DNA from: Naasia lichenicola
Lineage (GTDB): Bacteria; Actinomycetota; Actinomycetes; Actinomycetales; Microbacteriaceae
NCBI RefSeq assembly: GCF_004801885.1
Contig: NZ_SSSM01000004.1
Span: forward strand, 372,001-436,000
Direction: 5' to 3'
Length of the DNA: 64,000 nucleotides
Both the position numbers and the translations under genes were made by a program. This document shows, in pieces, positions 27,176 through 35,123 of the stretch. The notes below the pieces were generated by a model, which had not been told where the DNA came from, did not search any database, and saw nothing but the letters and a program-made list of their open reading frames with translations. How positions within the stretch are numbered: position 1 is the first letter of the stretch; each line of letters begins with the position of its first letter.

Positions 27176-28477
27176 ATGCTGATCGTGACAGGTGCTGTGT
27201 CCGTGCTCGTCGACGAGACGACCGAAGGACCGGCCGATCTGGTCCTGGATGGCGGTCGGGTCGTCGCGGTGACCGCGCCGGGTGGCGGCGCATCGGCCGC
27301 CCGCGAGCTGGACCCCGAAGCCGAGCTGCAGACACTCTCCGCGGAGGGCTGCGTCGTCACGGCGGGCCTGGTGAATGCGCATCACCACCTCTTCCAGAGC
27401 TCGTTCCGCACTCTGCCCGGCACGCGCGGCGTCGCCATGCGCGACTGGCTGCCGACCATGGCCGCCGCCTATGCCGCCGCGGGCATCGATGCGGAGACGG
27501 CCGCGACCGCCGCCAGCATCGGGGTGGCCGAGGGCCTGCTCAGCGGGGTGACGACGGTCGCGGATCACCAGCTGACCTGGCCCGCCGGATCGGATCGACT
27601 GGCCGACACCGTGGCGCTGGCCGAAGCGACCGCGGGGGTCGCCCGGCAGCTGGGCAGTCGCGTGGTCTTTGTGCGAGGAAGCGCTCGGGACGATCCGCAG
27701 GAGGCCGCGGCGAGCGCGGAGGCGATCGTGGCCGCCCTGCTCCGCGACGCACCGGGCGGGGTGAGCGGCGACGGCATGCTGCAGGTCGCGATCGGTCCGG
27801 CGGGCGTGCACAGCGATTCCCGCGAGACCTTCGAGCTGCTCGGCGAGGTCGCCGCCCGGCACGGACTGCGGAGGCGCACGCAGGCCAATGAGCAGGTCGA
27901 TGTCGAGATCGCGCTCGAGCGCTACGGTCGCCGCCCACTCGATCTGCTCGACGAGTGGGGCTGGCTCGCGCCCGATGTCACGCTCGCGCACCTCTGCGCC
28001 GTGACGCCGGAGGAGATCCGACGGCTCGCTGCCGCCGGGATCACCGGAACCCACGCGCCCGGCTGCGATCTGCCGATGGGCTGGGGCATCGCCCCCGTCG
28101 CCGCCCTGCGCGACGCGGGCATCGTGGTCGGCCTCGGCACCAGCGGGGGCGGCAGCAACGACGCGGGGCACCTGCTCGCGGATGCCCGGCTCGCCATGCA
28201 GGTCGCGCCGCTCGTCGGCCCACCCATCCCCGCGCGCGCGGTGCTCGGCATGGCGACCGAGGGATCCGCCATCGGCCTCGGCCGCCCCGAGCTCGGTCAT
28301 CTGAGAGTCGGTGCCGCCGCCGATCTGGCGCTCTGGGATGTCACCGGGATCCCGGACGCCGGAGTGGCCGACCCTGTCGCAGGCCTGCTCTGGGCCAACC
28401 CGGGCCGCCGTCCGAAGCACGTCCTGGTCGCGGGCGTCGTGGTGGTCCTGGACGGTCAGCTGGTGGCGCTGAGCTAG
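27176..28477 (+). CDS. 8-oxoguanine-deaminase-like amidohydrolase with altered metal site
   Basis: Protein of 433 residues colinear with 8-oxoguanine deaminase (HHHLFQSSFRTLPG; DHQLTWPAGSD; AIGPAGVHSDS). The first HxH (NAHHHLF) and the strand-6 His (LAHLCAV) are kept. However, the His of the THGSE motif is Gln (RTQANEQ), the catalytic Asp of GVDGAASN is Ser (GTSGGGSND), and HCP is HAPGCD. It may be a non-zinc or mechanistically different hydrolase, as in triazine enzymes with a Ser at the Asp position, or a pseudoenzyme with a regulatory role. ATG 27176 is preceded by GGAG at very short spacing. It stands alone between the adenine deaminase promoter and a convergent reductase. Confidence 0.75.
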   Translation: MLIVTGAVSVLVDETTEGPADLVLDGGRVVAVTAPGGGASAARELDPEAELQTLSAEGCVVTAGLVNAHHHLFQSSFRTLPGTRGVAMRDWLPTMAAAYAAAGIDAETAATAASIGVAEGLLSGVTTVADHQLTWPAGSDRLADTVALAEATAGVARQLGSRVVFVRGSARDDPQEAAASAEAIVAALLRDAPGGVSGDGMLQVAIGPAGVHSDSRETFELLGEVAARHGLRRRTQANEQVDVEIALERYGRRPLDLLDEWGWLAPDVTLAHLCAVTPEEIRRLAAAGITGTHAPGCDLPMGWGIAPVAALRDAGIVVGLGTSGGGSNDAGHLLADARLAMQVAPLVGPPIPARAVLGMATEGSAIGLGRPELGHLRVGAAADLALWDVTGIPDAGVADPVAGLLWANPGRRPKHVLVAGVVVVLDGQLVALS

Positions 28478-28498
28478 AAGGTCACCTGACCGCACTCC

Positions 28499-28680
28499 GT
28501 TGGTCGAGTAGGCGCCCCGCGCCGTATCGAGACCCGTTGCCGAACGCAGCCGGTCTCGAGACGCGCCGCAGACGGCGCTCCTCGACCAACGAAGCATGGC
28601 TGGGTGGCCACTCGCGGCGTGATGCGTGTCTCGAGACGCGCCGCAGACGGCGCTCCTCGACCAACGAAGCATGGCTGGGT
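28499..28680. repeat. Dispersed repeat, family C, with a tandem 53-bp duplication
   Basis: Two identical 53-bp copies (28553-28605, 28628-28680) begin GTCTCGAGACGCGCC and end ATGGCTGGGT, 22 bp apart. A shorter inverted partner (GTTGGTCGAG, 28499) precedes them and pairs with CTCGACCAAC inside each copy. They lie between convergent genes. A degraded relative is at 46409-46488. Similar elements are common between genes in Microbacteriaceae (from memory). Confidence 0.85.
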
Positions 28681-28705
28681 TGCCGCGCTGGGACCCGAGA
28701 GGCTC

Positions 28706-29656
28706 TCAGAGCTCGATGGTGATCCTCGGGCAGTTGGCGCGGGAGACGCAGATCATCATGGCGAAGCTGTCCTCCTGCTCCTCCGGGGACAGCACGGAGT
28801 CGCGGTGCTCGATCTCGCCGTCGACGACGGGCACCTCGCAGGTGCCGCAGGTGCCGACCCGACAGCTCGACAGGGCCAGCACGCCGTTCTCCTCGACCAC
28901 GTCGAGGATGCTCTTGTCCGGCGGCACTGTGACAGTGATCCCGGAGAGCATCAGCTCCACCTCGAAGTCCTCGGTCCAGAGCGGCGGCTCCAGCTCCTTG
29001 GCGACGAAGCGCTCGAGGTGCAGAGCTCCGCGCGGCCAGCCGGCGGCCGCTGCCTCCACGGCATCGATCATCCGCTGCGGTCCGCAGCAGTAGATGATCG
29101 TGTTCGGATCGGGATCCGCCAGTAGCTCGGCGAACTCCACCCGATCCCCCTCGTCGGCCGGATGGAGCTCGACGGAATCGCCGAAGCGCTCCGACAGCTC
29201 GTCGGCGAACGCCATCGAGGACCGCGACCGGCCCGCGTAGACGAGTCGGAACCCGTTGCCGCCGGCCTGCGCCGAGGCGAGCATCGGATAGATGGCCGTG
29301 ATGCCGATCCCTCCGGCGATGAAGATGTAGCGCTTGCCCGGATAGGGCGCGTACGAGAAATGGTTGCGCGGGCCGCGCACCAGCAGCCGGGTGCCCTCCA
29401 GCGCGGTCTCGTGCAGATGGGCCGACACCTCCTGCTCGCGCAGCACCCCGATCCGCCAGCTGCTGCGATCCTTCGGATCGGCGCAGAGCGAGTACTGGCG
29501 CTCCCGGCCGTCCGGCAGCACGACGTCGATGTGGGCGCCCGGCGACCAGTTGGGCAGCAGTGCACCGGACGGTGCCACCAGCTCGAGGAGGGCCACCCGA
29601 TCGGCCGCCTCCTGCCGCGAGCGTACGACCACCTCGATCTCGCCGCCTCCGGTCAT
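28706..29656 (-). CDS. Phthalate-dioxygenase-reductase/VanB-type ferredoxin reductase
   Basis: Electron-transfer protein of 316 residues with three modules: flavin domain (RQYSLCADP about residue 70; contacts FMN in this family), NAD-binding domain (FIAGGIGITAIYPML; CCGPQRM) and a C-terminal plant-type [2Fe-2S] domain (SSCRVGTCGTCEVPVVDGE, then distal Cys in MICVS). Such reductases deliver electrons from NADH to Rieske oxygenases. I see no Rieske oxygenase in the window, so its partner is unknown. ATG 29656 follows GGGAGGTCGCC; it is divergent from the CodA-like operon and shares that promoter region. Confidence 0.88.
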   Translation of the reverse strand: MTGGGEIEVVVRSRQEAADRVALLELVAPSGALLPNWSPGAHIDVVLPDGRERQYSLCADPKDRSSWRIGVLREQEVSAHLHETALEGTRLLVRGPRNHFSYAPYPGKRYIFIAGGIGITAIYPMLASAQAGGNGFRLVYAGRSRSSMAFADELSERFGDSVELHPADEGDRVEFAELLADPDPNTIIYCCGPQRMIDAVEAAAAGWPRGALHLERFVAKELEPPLWTEDFEVELMLSGITVTVPPDKSILDVVEENGVLALSSCRVGTCGTCEVPVVDGEIEHRDSVLSPEEQEDSFAMMICVSRANCPRITIEL

Positions 29657-29790
29657 GGCGACCTCCCGTCCTGGGCCCTCGGCCTCCCCGGCATCCCACC
29701 ACGACTTCGCGCCGCGCGCCGAATTGTCCGCCTTCCGATCCTCGACACGGCGCACTCGCACAGGAACGATGCATCAATCGATATGGGCGC

Positions 29791-29806
29791 GTTACACGCA
29801 CGAAAC
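29791..29806. promoter_or_regulatory. GlnR-like half-site between the reductase and the CodA-like operon
   Basis: GTTAC-ACGCAC-GAAAC, exact spacing, followed closely by GAAACGTAAC (29811-29820), which makes an inverted CGTTAC/GTAACG pair. It sits in the 297-bp divergent region 29657-29953, which otherwise contains the direct repeat CGAGTCATCGAGTCATC at 29823-29839 and no ORF of note. Confidence 0.6.
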
Positions 29807-29953
29807 GCGGGAAACGTAACGTCGAGTCATCGAGTCATCAAGGTCTTGACGAATCGACACGCACGGCCCCACCTGCTCCACCTGCACGGCTCCAACTCCA
29901 CAAGCACTGTTGCCACAACGACGCGGCAAAGCCCGAACCCCCAGAGGCTGCCC

Positions 29954-31252
29954 GTGTCCCATGTCCTCCCCCGCACCGTCGACCTCCTCGGTGGAGCCAC
30001 GCTCCCCGACGGCCGCGTCGTCGACGTCGCGCTCCAGGACGGCCTCGTCAGCTCCGTGACTCCGGCCGGGGCCATTCCCGTGCCGGTCGGCGCAGAGGTG
30101 CTCGACCTCCGCGGCTTCCTGCTGCTGACCGCGCCCGCCGAGCCGCATGCGCACCTGGACAAGGCGCTGTCCTACGACCTCATGCGCCCGCCGCTCGGCG
30201 ATCTCGACAGCGCGATCCTCTCCTGGCGCGAGTTCGCCGCCGACATGACGGTCGACAGCATCGCCGACCGGGCTCGTGCGGCCGCTCTCCGTCTGCTGGC
30301 CAACGGCACGACCGCCATCCGCAGCCACGTCGACGTCCTTCAGGGGAACGAGCCGACCCGGGGCGCCGAGGCGCTCGTCCGGGTCCGCAACGAGCTGGCC
30401 GGGCTGATGGACATCGAGCTGGTCGCGCTCGGCGGCTGGCAGTCGCCGGATGAGGCGTTCGAGGCGGTGCTCGACGTGGGCGTCGACCTGATCGGTGGAG
30501 CGCCCCACCTGGCCCCCGATCCGATCGCCGACCTCCGCCGGGTGCTCGCGATCGCCGAGCGCCGCGGCGTCGGCGTCGACATCCACACCGACGAGAGCCT
30601 GCACGGCGCCGTCACGCTGAGCGAATTCGCCCGCATCGTGCGCGGCTGGGACGTCAACGTCAGCGCGGGGCACTGCGTGCGCCTCGGCACACTCGAGCGA
30701 GCCGAACTCGGCGAGGTCATCGCCGACGTTAGAGCGAGCGACATCGGGATCATCTCCCTGCCGATCACCAACCTCTACCTCCAGGGCTGGGACGACCCGG
30801 TCGCCACCCCCCGCGGGCTCACCGCCCTCCGCGCGCTGCTCGACGCGGGCGTCCGGGTCGCGGCCGGGGCGGACAACATCCGCGACCCGTTCAACCCCGT
30901 CGGCCGCGCGGACGCGCTCGAGACCGCATCGCTGCTCGTGACCGCAGGACACCTCGACTTCGAGGAGTCGATCCACGCCGTCACCGACGGCGCCCGCAGC
31001 GTCATGGGCCTCGCACCCGCAGGAGCCTCCGAAGGGTGCGTCGCCGAGTTCCTGGCGATCCGGGCGGATTCCCTCGGCGAGGCCATCGCGTTCGCCTCGG
31101 CCGACCGCTACGTCATCCATCGCGGCCAGCTGGTGAGCGAGAGCCAGGTGACCACCCGCACCGCATCGGCCCCGGCCGCAGCGGCACGTCAGGCATCGGT
31201 TCCGCAGGCAGCCCCCGCACTCCTCCCCGAATCCGCCACAGCAGGAAGGTGA
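29954..31252 (+). CDS. Cytosine-deaminase-like amidohydrolase (CodA family)
   Basis: Metal-dependent deaminase/hydrolase of 432 residues. Ligand motifs follow CodA: PHAHLDKAL (HxH), IRSHVDV, DIHTDES (His plus catalytic Glu), SAGHCVRLG and GADNIRDPFNP (Asp). Length and order equal E. coli cytosine deaminase, but the surrounding residues differ, so the substrate could be any amino- or oxo-substituted pyrimidine or triazine-like ring. The C-terminal 35 residues are Ala-rich and probably disordered. GTG 29954 with CAGAGG upstream is chosen. First gene of a coupled eight-gene unit extending to 37908. Confidence 0.8.
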   Translation: MSHVLPRTVDLLGGATLPDGRVVDVALQDGLVSSVTPAGAIPVPVGAEVLDLRGFLLLTAPAEPHAHLDKALSYDLMRPPLGDLDSAILSWREFAADMTVDSIADRARAAALRLLANGTTAIRSHVDVLQGNEPTRGAEALVRVRNELAGLMDIELVALGGWQSPDEAFEAVLDVGVDLIGGAPHLAPDPIADLRRVLAIAERRGVGVDIHTDESLHGAVTLSEFARIVRGWDVNVSAGHCVRLGTLERAELGEVIADVRASDIGIISLPITNLYLQGWDDPVATPRGLTALRALLDAGVRVAAGADNIRDPFNPVGRADALETASLLVTAGHLDFEESIHAVTDGARSVMGLAPAGASEGCVAEFLAIRADSLGEAIAFASADRYVIHRGQLVSESQVTTRTASAPAAAARQASVPQAAPALLPESATAGR

Positions 31253-31259
31253 ACCGCGC

Positions 31260-32030
31260 ATGACATTGACCGCCCCCGCCAGGCCGGCGACCGCAACCAA
31301 GACGCTGCTCGATTTCAGCAACGTCGCCATGCAGTTCAAGAACGGCACTATCGCGCTGTCCGGAGTCGACCTCGTGGTCAACCGCGGCGAGTTCGTCACC
31401 GTCGTCGGCCCGTCCGGCTGCGGCAAGAGCACGCTGCTGCGCATCGCCTCCGGACTCGAGACGGCGTCGGAAGGCACAGCCACCGTCAACACGGACCGGA
31501 TCGGCTACGTCTTCCAGGATGCGACACTGCTGCCCTGGCGAGACGTGCAGAAGAACGTCGAGCTGCTCGCCGAGCTCAACAAGCAGCCGGGCGCCGCGCG
31601 CAGGGCGAAGGCGAAGGAGGCCATCGACCTCGTCGGCCTCAAGGGCTTCGAGAAGAGCCTGCCCAAGGAGCTCTCCGGCGGCATGAAGATGCGCGCGTCG
31701 CTCGCCCGCTCGCTGACGCTCGACCCCGAGCTGTTCCTCTTCGACGAGCCGTTCGGCGCGCTCGACGAGATCACCCGCGAGCGCCTCAACGACGAGCTGA
31801 TCCGCCTCTTCGCGGAGAAGCAGTTCGCCGGGCTGTTCATCACCCACTCCGTCTCCGAGGCCGTCTACATCTCGACGAAGGTCGTCGTGATGTCCGGCCG
31901 GCCGGGCAAGATCGTCGACACCTTCGACGTGCCGTTCGACATGCCCCGCGACCCCGAGATCCGCTACACGGGCGAGTTCGCCGAACTCGTCGGCAAGGTA
32001 TCGCACGCCCTTCGGGAGGGCCACTCATGA
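31260..32030 (+). CDS. ABC transporter ATP-binding protein (NMT1/taurine type)
   Basis: ATPase of 256 residues: Walker [11 protein letters not shown]-loop FQDATLLPWRDV, signature LSGGMKMR, Walker [14 protein letters not shown], switch His in FITHSVSEA. The LSGGMKMR signature and LLPWR segment place it with the ThiZ/SsuB group. Seven bases after the deaminase stop and overlapping the next permease by four bases. Confidence 0.92.
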   Translation: MTLTAPARPATATKTLLDFSNVAMQFKNGTIALSGVDLVVNRGEFVTVVGPSGCGKSTLLRIASGLETASEGTATVNTDRIGYVFQDATLLPWRDVQKNVELLAELNKQPGAARRAKAKEAIDLVGLKGFEKSLPKELSGGMKMRASLARSLTLDPELFLFDEPFGALDEITRERLNDELIRLFAEKQFAGLFITHSVSEAVYISTKVVVMSGRPGKIVDTFDVPFDMPRDPEIRYTGEFAELVGKVSHALREGHS

Positions 32031-32875
32031 GCACCGTCGCCAAAGCCGCCACCACCGGATCGCCCACTCTCGCGATCAGCACCCGCAAGGTCGACGTCAG
32101 GAAGTCCGTGCGCCAGGCCGGACCGCCGCTGGCCGTGCTCGCCGGCGTGGTCATCGTCTGGTACATCATCAGCTTCGCGCTCGGCACGAAGAGCTTCCTG
32201 CTGCCCGCACCGCACCGCATCTTCACCGAGGGCTTCTTCGACCCCGAGGTCGCCACCGACATCGGCACAGCACTGCTGCGCACGACCGGTGTGGCACTGG
32301 CCGGACTGGCGATCGCCATCATCATCGGCATCGCCTGGGCCGTCGCGATGTCGCAGGCCCGCTGGGTGGAGCGCTCGCTGTTCCCCTACGCCGTCATCCT
32401 CCAGTGCATCCCGATCCTCGCGCTCGTGCCCCTCATCGGGTTCTGGTTCGGCTTCGAGTTCTTCGCCCGGATGATCGTCTGCGTCATGATCGCGCTCTTC
32501 CCGATGGTCTCGAACACCCTGTTCGGCCTCCAGTCGGTGGACAAGTCGCAGCGCGAGCTGTTCCGGCTGCAGGGCGCATCGCGCTTCACCACGCTCACCA
32601 AGCTGCAGTTCCCGGCCGCCCTCCCCGCGATCTTCGCGGGAATGCGGATCTCCGCCGGCCTGGCGGTCGTCGGCGCCATCGTCGGCGACTTCTTCTTCCG
32701 CCGCGGCCAGCCGGGAATCGGCTCGCTCATCGGCACCTACCAGTCCCGACTGCTCGGCCCCGAGCTGTTCGCATCGATCATCTCGGCGTCCCTGCTCGGC
32801 GTCGTGATCTTCGCCCTCTTCGGACTGATCGGCCGCGCAGCGGTCGGCCGCTGGTACGAGCCCGCCGGCTCCTGA
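32027..32875 (+). CDS. ABC transporter permease (SsuC/TauC/ThiX family)
   Basis: Membrane permease of 282 residues with about six hydrophobic segments. The cytoplasmic coupling loop is near RELFRLQGASRFTTLTKLQFP, followed by PAIFAGMRISAGLAVVGAIV. Start ATG overlaps the ATPase stop (ATGA). Only one permease accompanies this importer, so it is expected to homodimerise, unlike the two-permease system at 17.7-19.4 kb. Confidence 0.9.
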   Translation: MSTVAKAATTGSPTLAISTRKVDVRKSVRQAGPPLAVLAGVVIVWYIISFALGTKSFLLPAPHRIFTEGFFDPEVATDIGTALLRTTGVALAGLAIAIIIGIAWAVAMSQARWVERSLFPYAVILQCIPILALVPLIGFWFGFEFFARMIVCVMIALFPMVSNTLFGLQSVDKSQRELFRLQGASRFTTLTKLQFPAALPAIFAGMRISAGLAVVGAIVGDFFFRRGQPGIGSLIGTYQSRLLGPELFASIISASLLGVVIFALFGLIGRAAVGRWYEPAGS

Positions 32876-32901
32876 CGCCCACCCGCCCTCGCTGCCAACC
32901 C

Positions 32902-32922
32902 GCCGGGCCATCCAGGCCCGGC
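32902..32922 (+). promoter_or_regulatory. Intercistronic hairpin upstream of the second binding-protein gene
   Basis: GCCGGGCC and GGCCCGGC form an 8-bp all-GC stem with a 5-nt loop, in the 144-bp gap between permease and binding-protein genes. No U-tract. It could shield the 5' end of a processed binding-protein message. Confidence 0.45.
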
Positions 32923-33019
32923 TCCCCGACCCGCTCCATCTCCCTTCGCACCACAGCACCCTTCACCCCTCCGGATCAGGTCCCTCGCGGCCTGATCCAC
33001 CCACAGAAAGAGGAATGCG

Positions 33020-34207
33020 ATGCATTCGAAGTACAGGCGCGCGGCTGCTGCCGCAGGCATGATCGTCACCGTCGCGGCGCTCGCGGCGTGCTCCAGCGGG
33101 ACCCCGTCGGACGACTCGTCGAGCGCGGCCGCCGACCTCACCATCGGCTCCGTCGACCTCGCGGCCGCAGGCTGCCCCGCCACCATCGTCATCCAGACCG
33201 ACTGGAACCCCGAGGCCGAGCACGGCCATCTGTACGAGATGTTCGGCGACGACTACACCGTCGATGCCGACAAGAAGTCCGTGTCCGGCCCGCTCATGTC
33301 AGCCGGCGAGTACACGGGCGTCAACCTCGAGGTCCGGGCCGGTGGCCCCGCCATCGGCTTCTCGACCGTGTCCAGCCAGATGTACCAGGACGACTCGATC
33401 ACCCTCGGCTACGTCACCACCGACGAGGCGATCCAGCTCTCCGGCACCACGCCGACCACAGCCGTCTTCGCGCCTCTCGACAAGAGCCCGATCATGGTCA
33501 TGTGGGACCCAGACACCTACAAGAGCGTCTCTGACGTCACGGACCTCTCCGACCAGCTCAAGGCGAGCGGCGGCGTGTGGCGCTACTTCGCCGACTCGGC
33601 GTACATGGCCTACCTGATCGGCAGCGGCCAGGTCGACGAGAGCGTCACCGACTCGAGCTACGACGGCACCCCGGCCAACTTCGTCGCGGCCGACGGCAAG
33701 GACGTGCAGCAGGGCTTCGCGTCGGCGGAGCCGTACCAGTACGAGAACGAGGTCACCGACTGGGGCAAGAAGGTCGACTACTCCCTCGTCGCCGACGCCG
33801 GCTACAGCGTCTACGCGTCTGCCGTCTCCGTGCGCAACGACGACCTGGCTGGCCTCTCCGACTGCCTGAAGGCATTCGTGCCGGTCATGCAGCAGGCCGA
33901 GGTCGACTACTTCGCCGAACCCGCCACCGCCAACTCGCTCATCCTGGATCTCGTCGACCAGTACGACACTGGCTGGGTCTACAGCCAGGGCCTCGCCGAC
34001 TACTCGGTGAAGACCATGATCGACCAGGAGCTCGTCTCCAACGGCGGCAACGACACGCTCGGCGACTTCGACGCCGACCGCCTGTCGGAGCTGTTCGACA
34101 CCGCCCTGCCGATCTTCACGGACGGCGGAGCGGAGATCACGTCCGGACTCACGGTGGATGACATCTACACCAACGATTTCATCGACGATTCGATCGGCCT
34201 CAAGTAG
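33020..34207 (+). CDS. ABC transporter substrate-binding lipoprotein (NMT1-like)
   Basis: Secreted lipoprotein of 395 residues, longer than the usual ~330. Signal peptide MHSKYRRAAAAAGMIV with lipobox LAAC (Cys about 24). The binding domain opens CPATIVIQTDWNPEAEHGHL, recalling NMT1/THI5-type pyrimidine-binding proteins (xxQxDWxPxxxH), and continues with a long acidic C-terminal half rich in aromatic residues. ATG 33020 follows AAAGAGGAATGCG. It supplies the ligand to the ATPase and permease just upstream. The DWNPEAEHG segment argues for a nitrogen heterocycle rather than an alkanesulfonate. Confidence 0.8.
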   Translation: MHSKYRRAAAAAGMIVTVAALAACSSGTPSDDSSSAAADLTIGSVDLAAAGCPATIVIQTDWNPEAEHGHLYEMFGDDYTVDADKKSVSGPLMSAGEYTGVNLEVRAGGPAIGFSTVSSQMYQDDSITLGYVTTDEAIQLSGTTPTTAVFAPLDKSPIMVMWDPDTYKSVSDVTDLSDQLKASGGVWRYFADSAYMAYLIGSGQVDESVTDSSYDGTPANFVAADGKDVQQGFASAEPYQYENEVTDWGKKVDYSLVADAGYSVYASAVSVRNDDLAGLSDCLKAFVPVMQQAEVDYFAEPATANSLILDLVDQYDTGWVYSQGLADYSVKTMIDQELVSNGGNDTLGDFDADRLSELFDTALPIFTDGGAEITSGLTVDDIYTNDFIDDSIGLK

Positions 34208-34220
34208 CCGATCGGAAGCA

Positions 34221-34256
34221 CCCGCACCACCAGCACCACCCGCACCACCAGCACCA
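34221..34256. repeat. Short tandem repeat, two 18-bp units
   Basis: CCCGCACCACCAGCACCA occurs twice head to tail, followed by a partial unit, in the spacer between the binding protein and SDR genes. Likely replication slippage; it could alter the distance to the next ribosome site. Confidence 0.8.
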
Positions 34257-34279
34257 CCGATGACAGGAACACACGCACC

Positions 34280-35035
34280 ATGACGGCACTCCCGGTGACG
34301 ACCGCGCGACTCGAAGGTCTGCGCGCCATCGTCACCGGGGGCGCCCGCGGGATCGGCGCCGACATCGCCCGGCGGTTCACCGCCGAGGGCGCCCGGGTCG
34401 CGATCCTCGATCGGCTCGACGACTGCGGCATCCAGGTCGCCGAGAGCATCGGCGGCCACTACCTGCACACCGACCTCGCCGATGCGGACGACGCCAGCCG
34501 CGCCATGGATGACGCGATCGACCGTCTCGGCGGAGTCGACATCCTCGTCAACAGCGCCGGCGTGCTCAAGAAGGGCCCGCTCTCCCTCACCACGGTCGCC
34601 GAATGGGACACCGTCTTCGCGATCAACGTCCGCGCCATGCTCATCACCATGCAGCGCGCCTCCGCATGGATGCTCGAGAGCGGCGGCGGCAAGATCGTCA
34701 ACATCGCCTCGATGGCCGCCAAGACCGGCGGTGCCGACGAGGGTGCCTACGCCGCCTCGAAGGCCGCAGTCGTGGCGCTCACCCGGGTGGCCGCGCTGGA
34801 ATGGGGCTGCCATCGCGTCACCGTCAACGCCATCTGCCCCGGCTACGTGCTCACCGAGATGGGCGCCGACACCCGCACCGAAGCGGATGTCGCAGCCTGG
34901 TCGGCCCTCTCTCCGCTCGGCCGGCTCGCCGACCCCCGCGACGTCTCGGCCGTCGCCGCCTTCCTCGCATCCTCGGATGCGGACTACCTCACCGGCCAGG
35001 CGATCAACGTGACCGGCGGCATGATCATGCACTAG
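34280..35035 (+). CDS. Short-chain dehydrogenase/reductase
   Basis: NAD(P)-dependent oxidoreductase of 251 residues. Cofactor motif TGGARGIGADIA (about residue 19), NSAG at about 90, catalytic Ser in IASMAA and Tyr-x3-Lys in YAASK (about 155), and PGYVLTEMG after it. The Asp in LDRLDD at the end of strand 2 favours NAD. It lies inside the CodA-like operon and so probably oxidises a hydroxyl group of the imported compound or an intermediate. Substrate unknown. Confidence 0.88.
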   Translation: MTALPVTTARLEGLRAIVTGGARGIGADIARRFTAEGARVAILDRLDDCGIQVAESIGGHYLHTDLADADDASRAMDDAIDRLGGVDILVNSAGVLKKGPLSLTTVAEWDTVFAINVRAMLITMQRASAWMLESGGGKIVNIASMAAKTGGADEGAYAASKAAVVALTRVAALEWGCHRVTVNAICPGYVLTEMGADTRTEADVAAWSALSPLGRLADPRDVSAVAAFLASSDADYLTGQAINVTGGMIMH

Positions 35036-35123
35036 TCGTGCCGTTGCGTGCCGTTCCCGACCGTTCCCAGCCGTCCCCCGACCCACCCGATCCGCCCGGT
35101 CCCGTCCTTCGAGGAGAACCACC

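Noticed and set aside
28499-28680. Possible CRISPR remnant (two identical repeats with a 22-bp spacer)
   Set aside because: Only two units of 53 bp, an inverted half-copy and a dispersed relative; no cas genes. It is an intergenic repeat.
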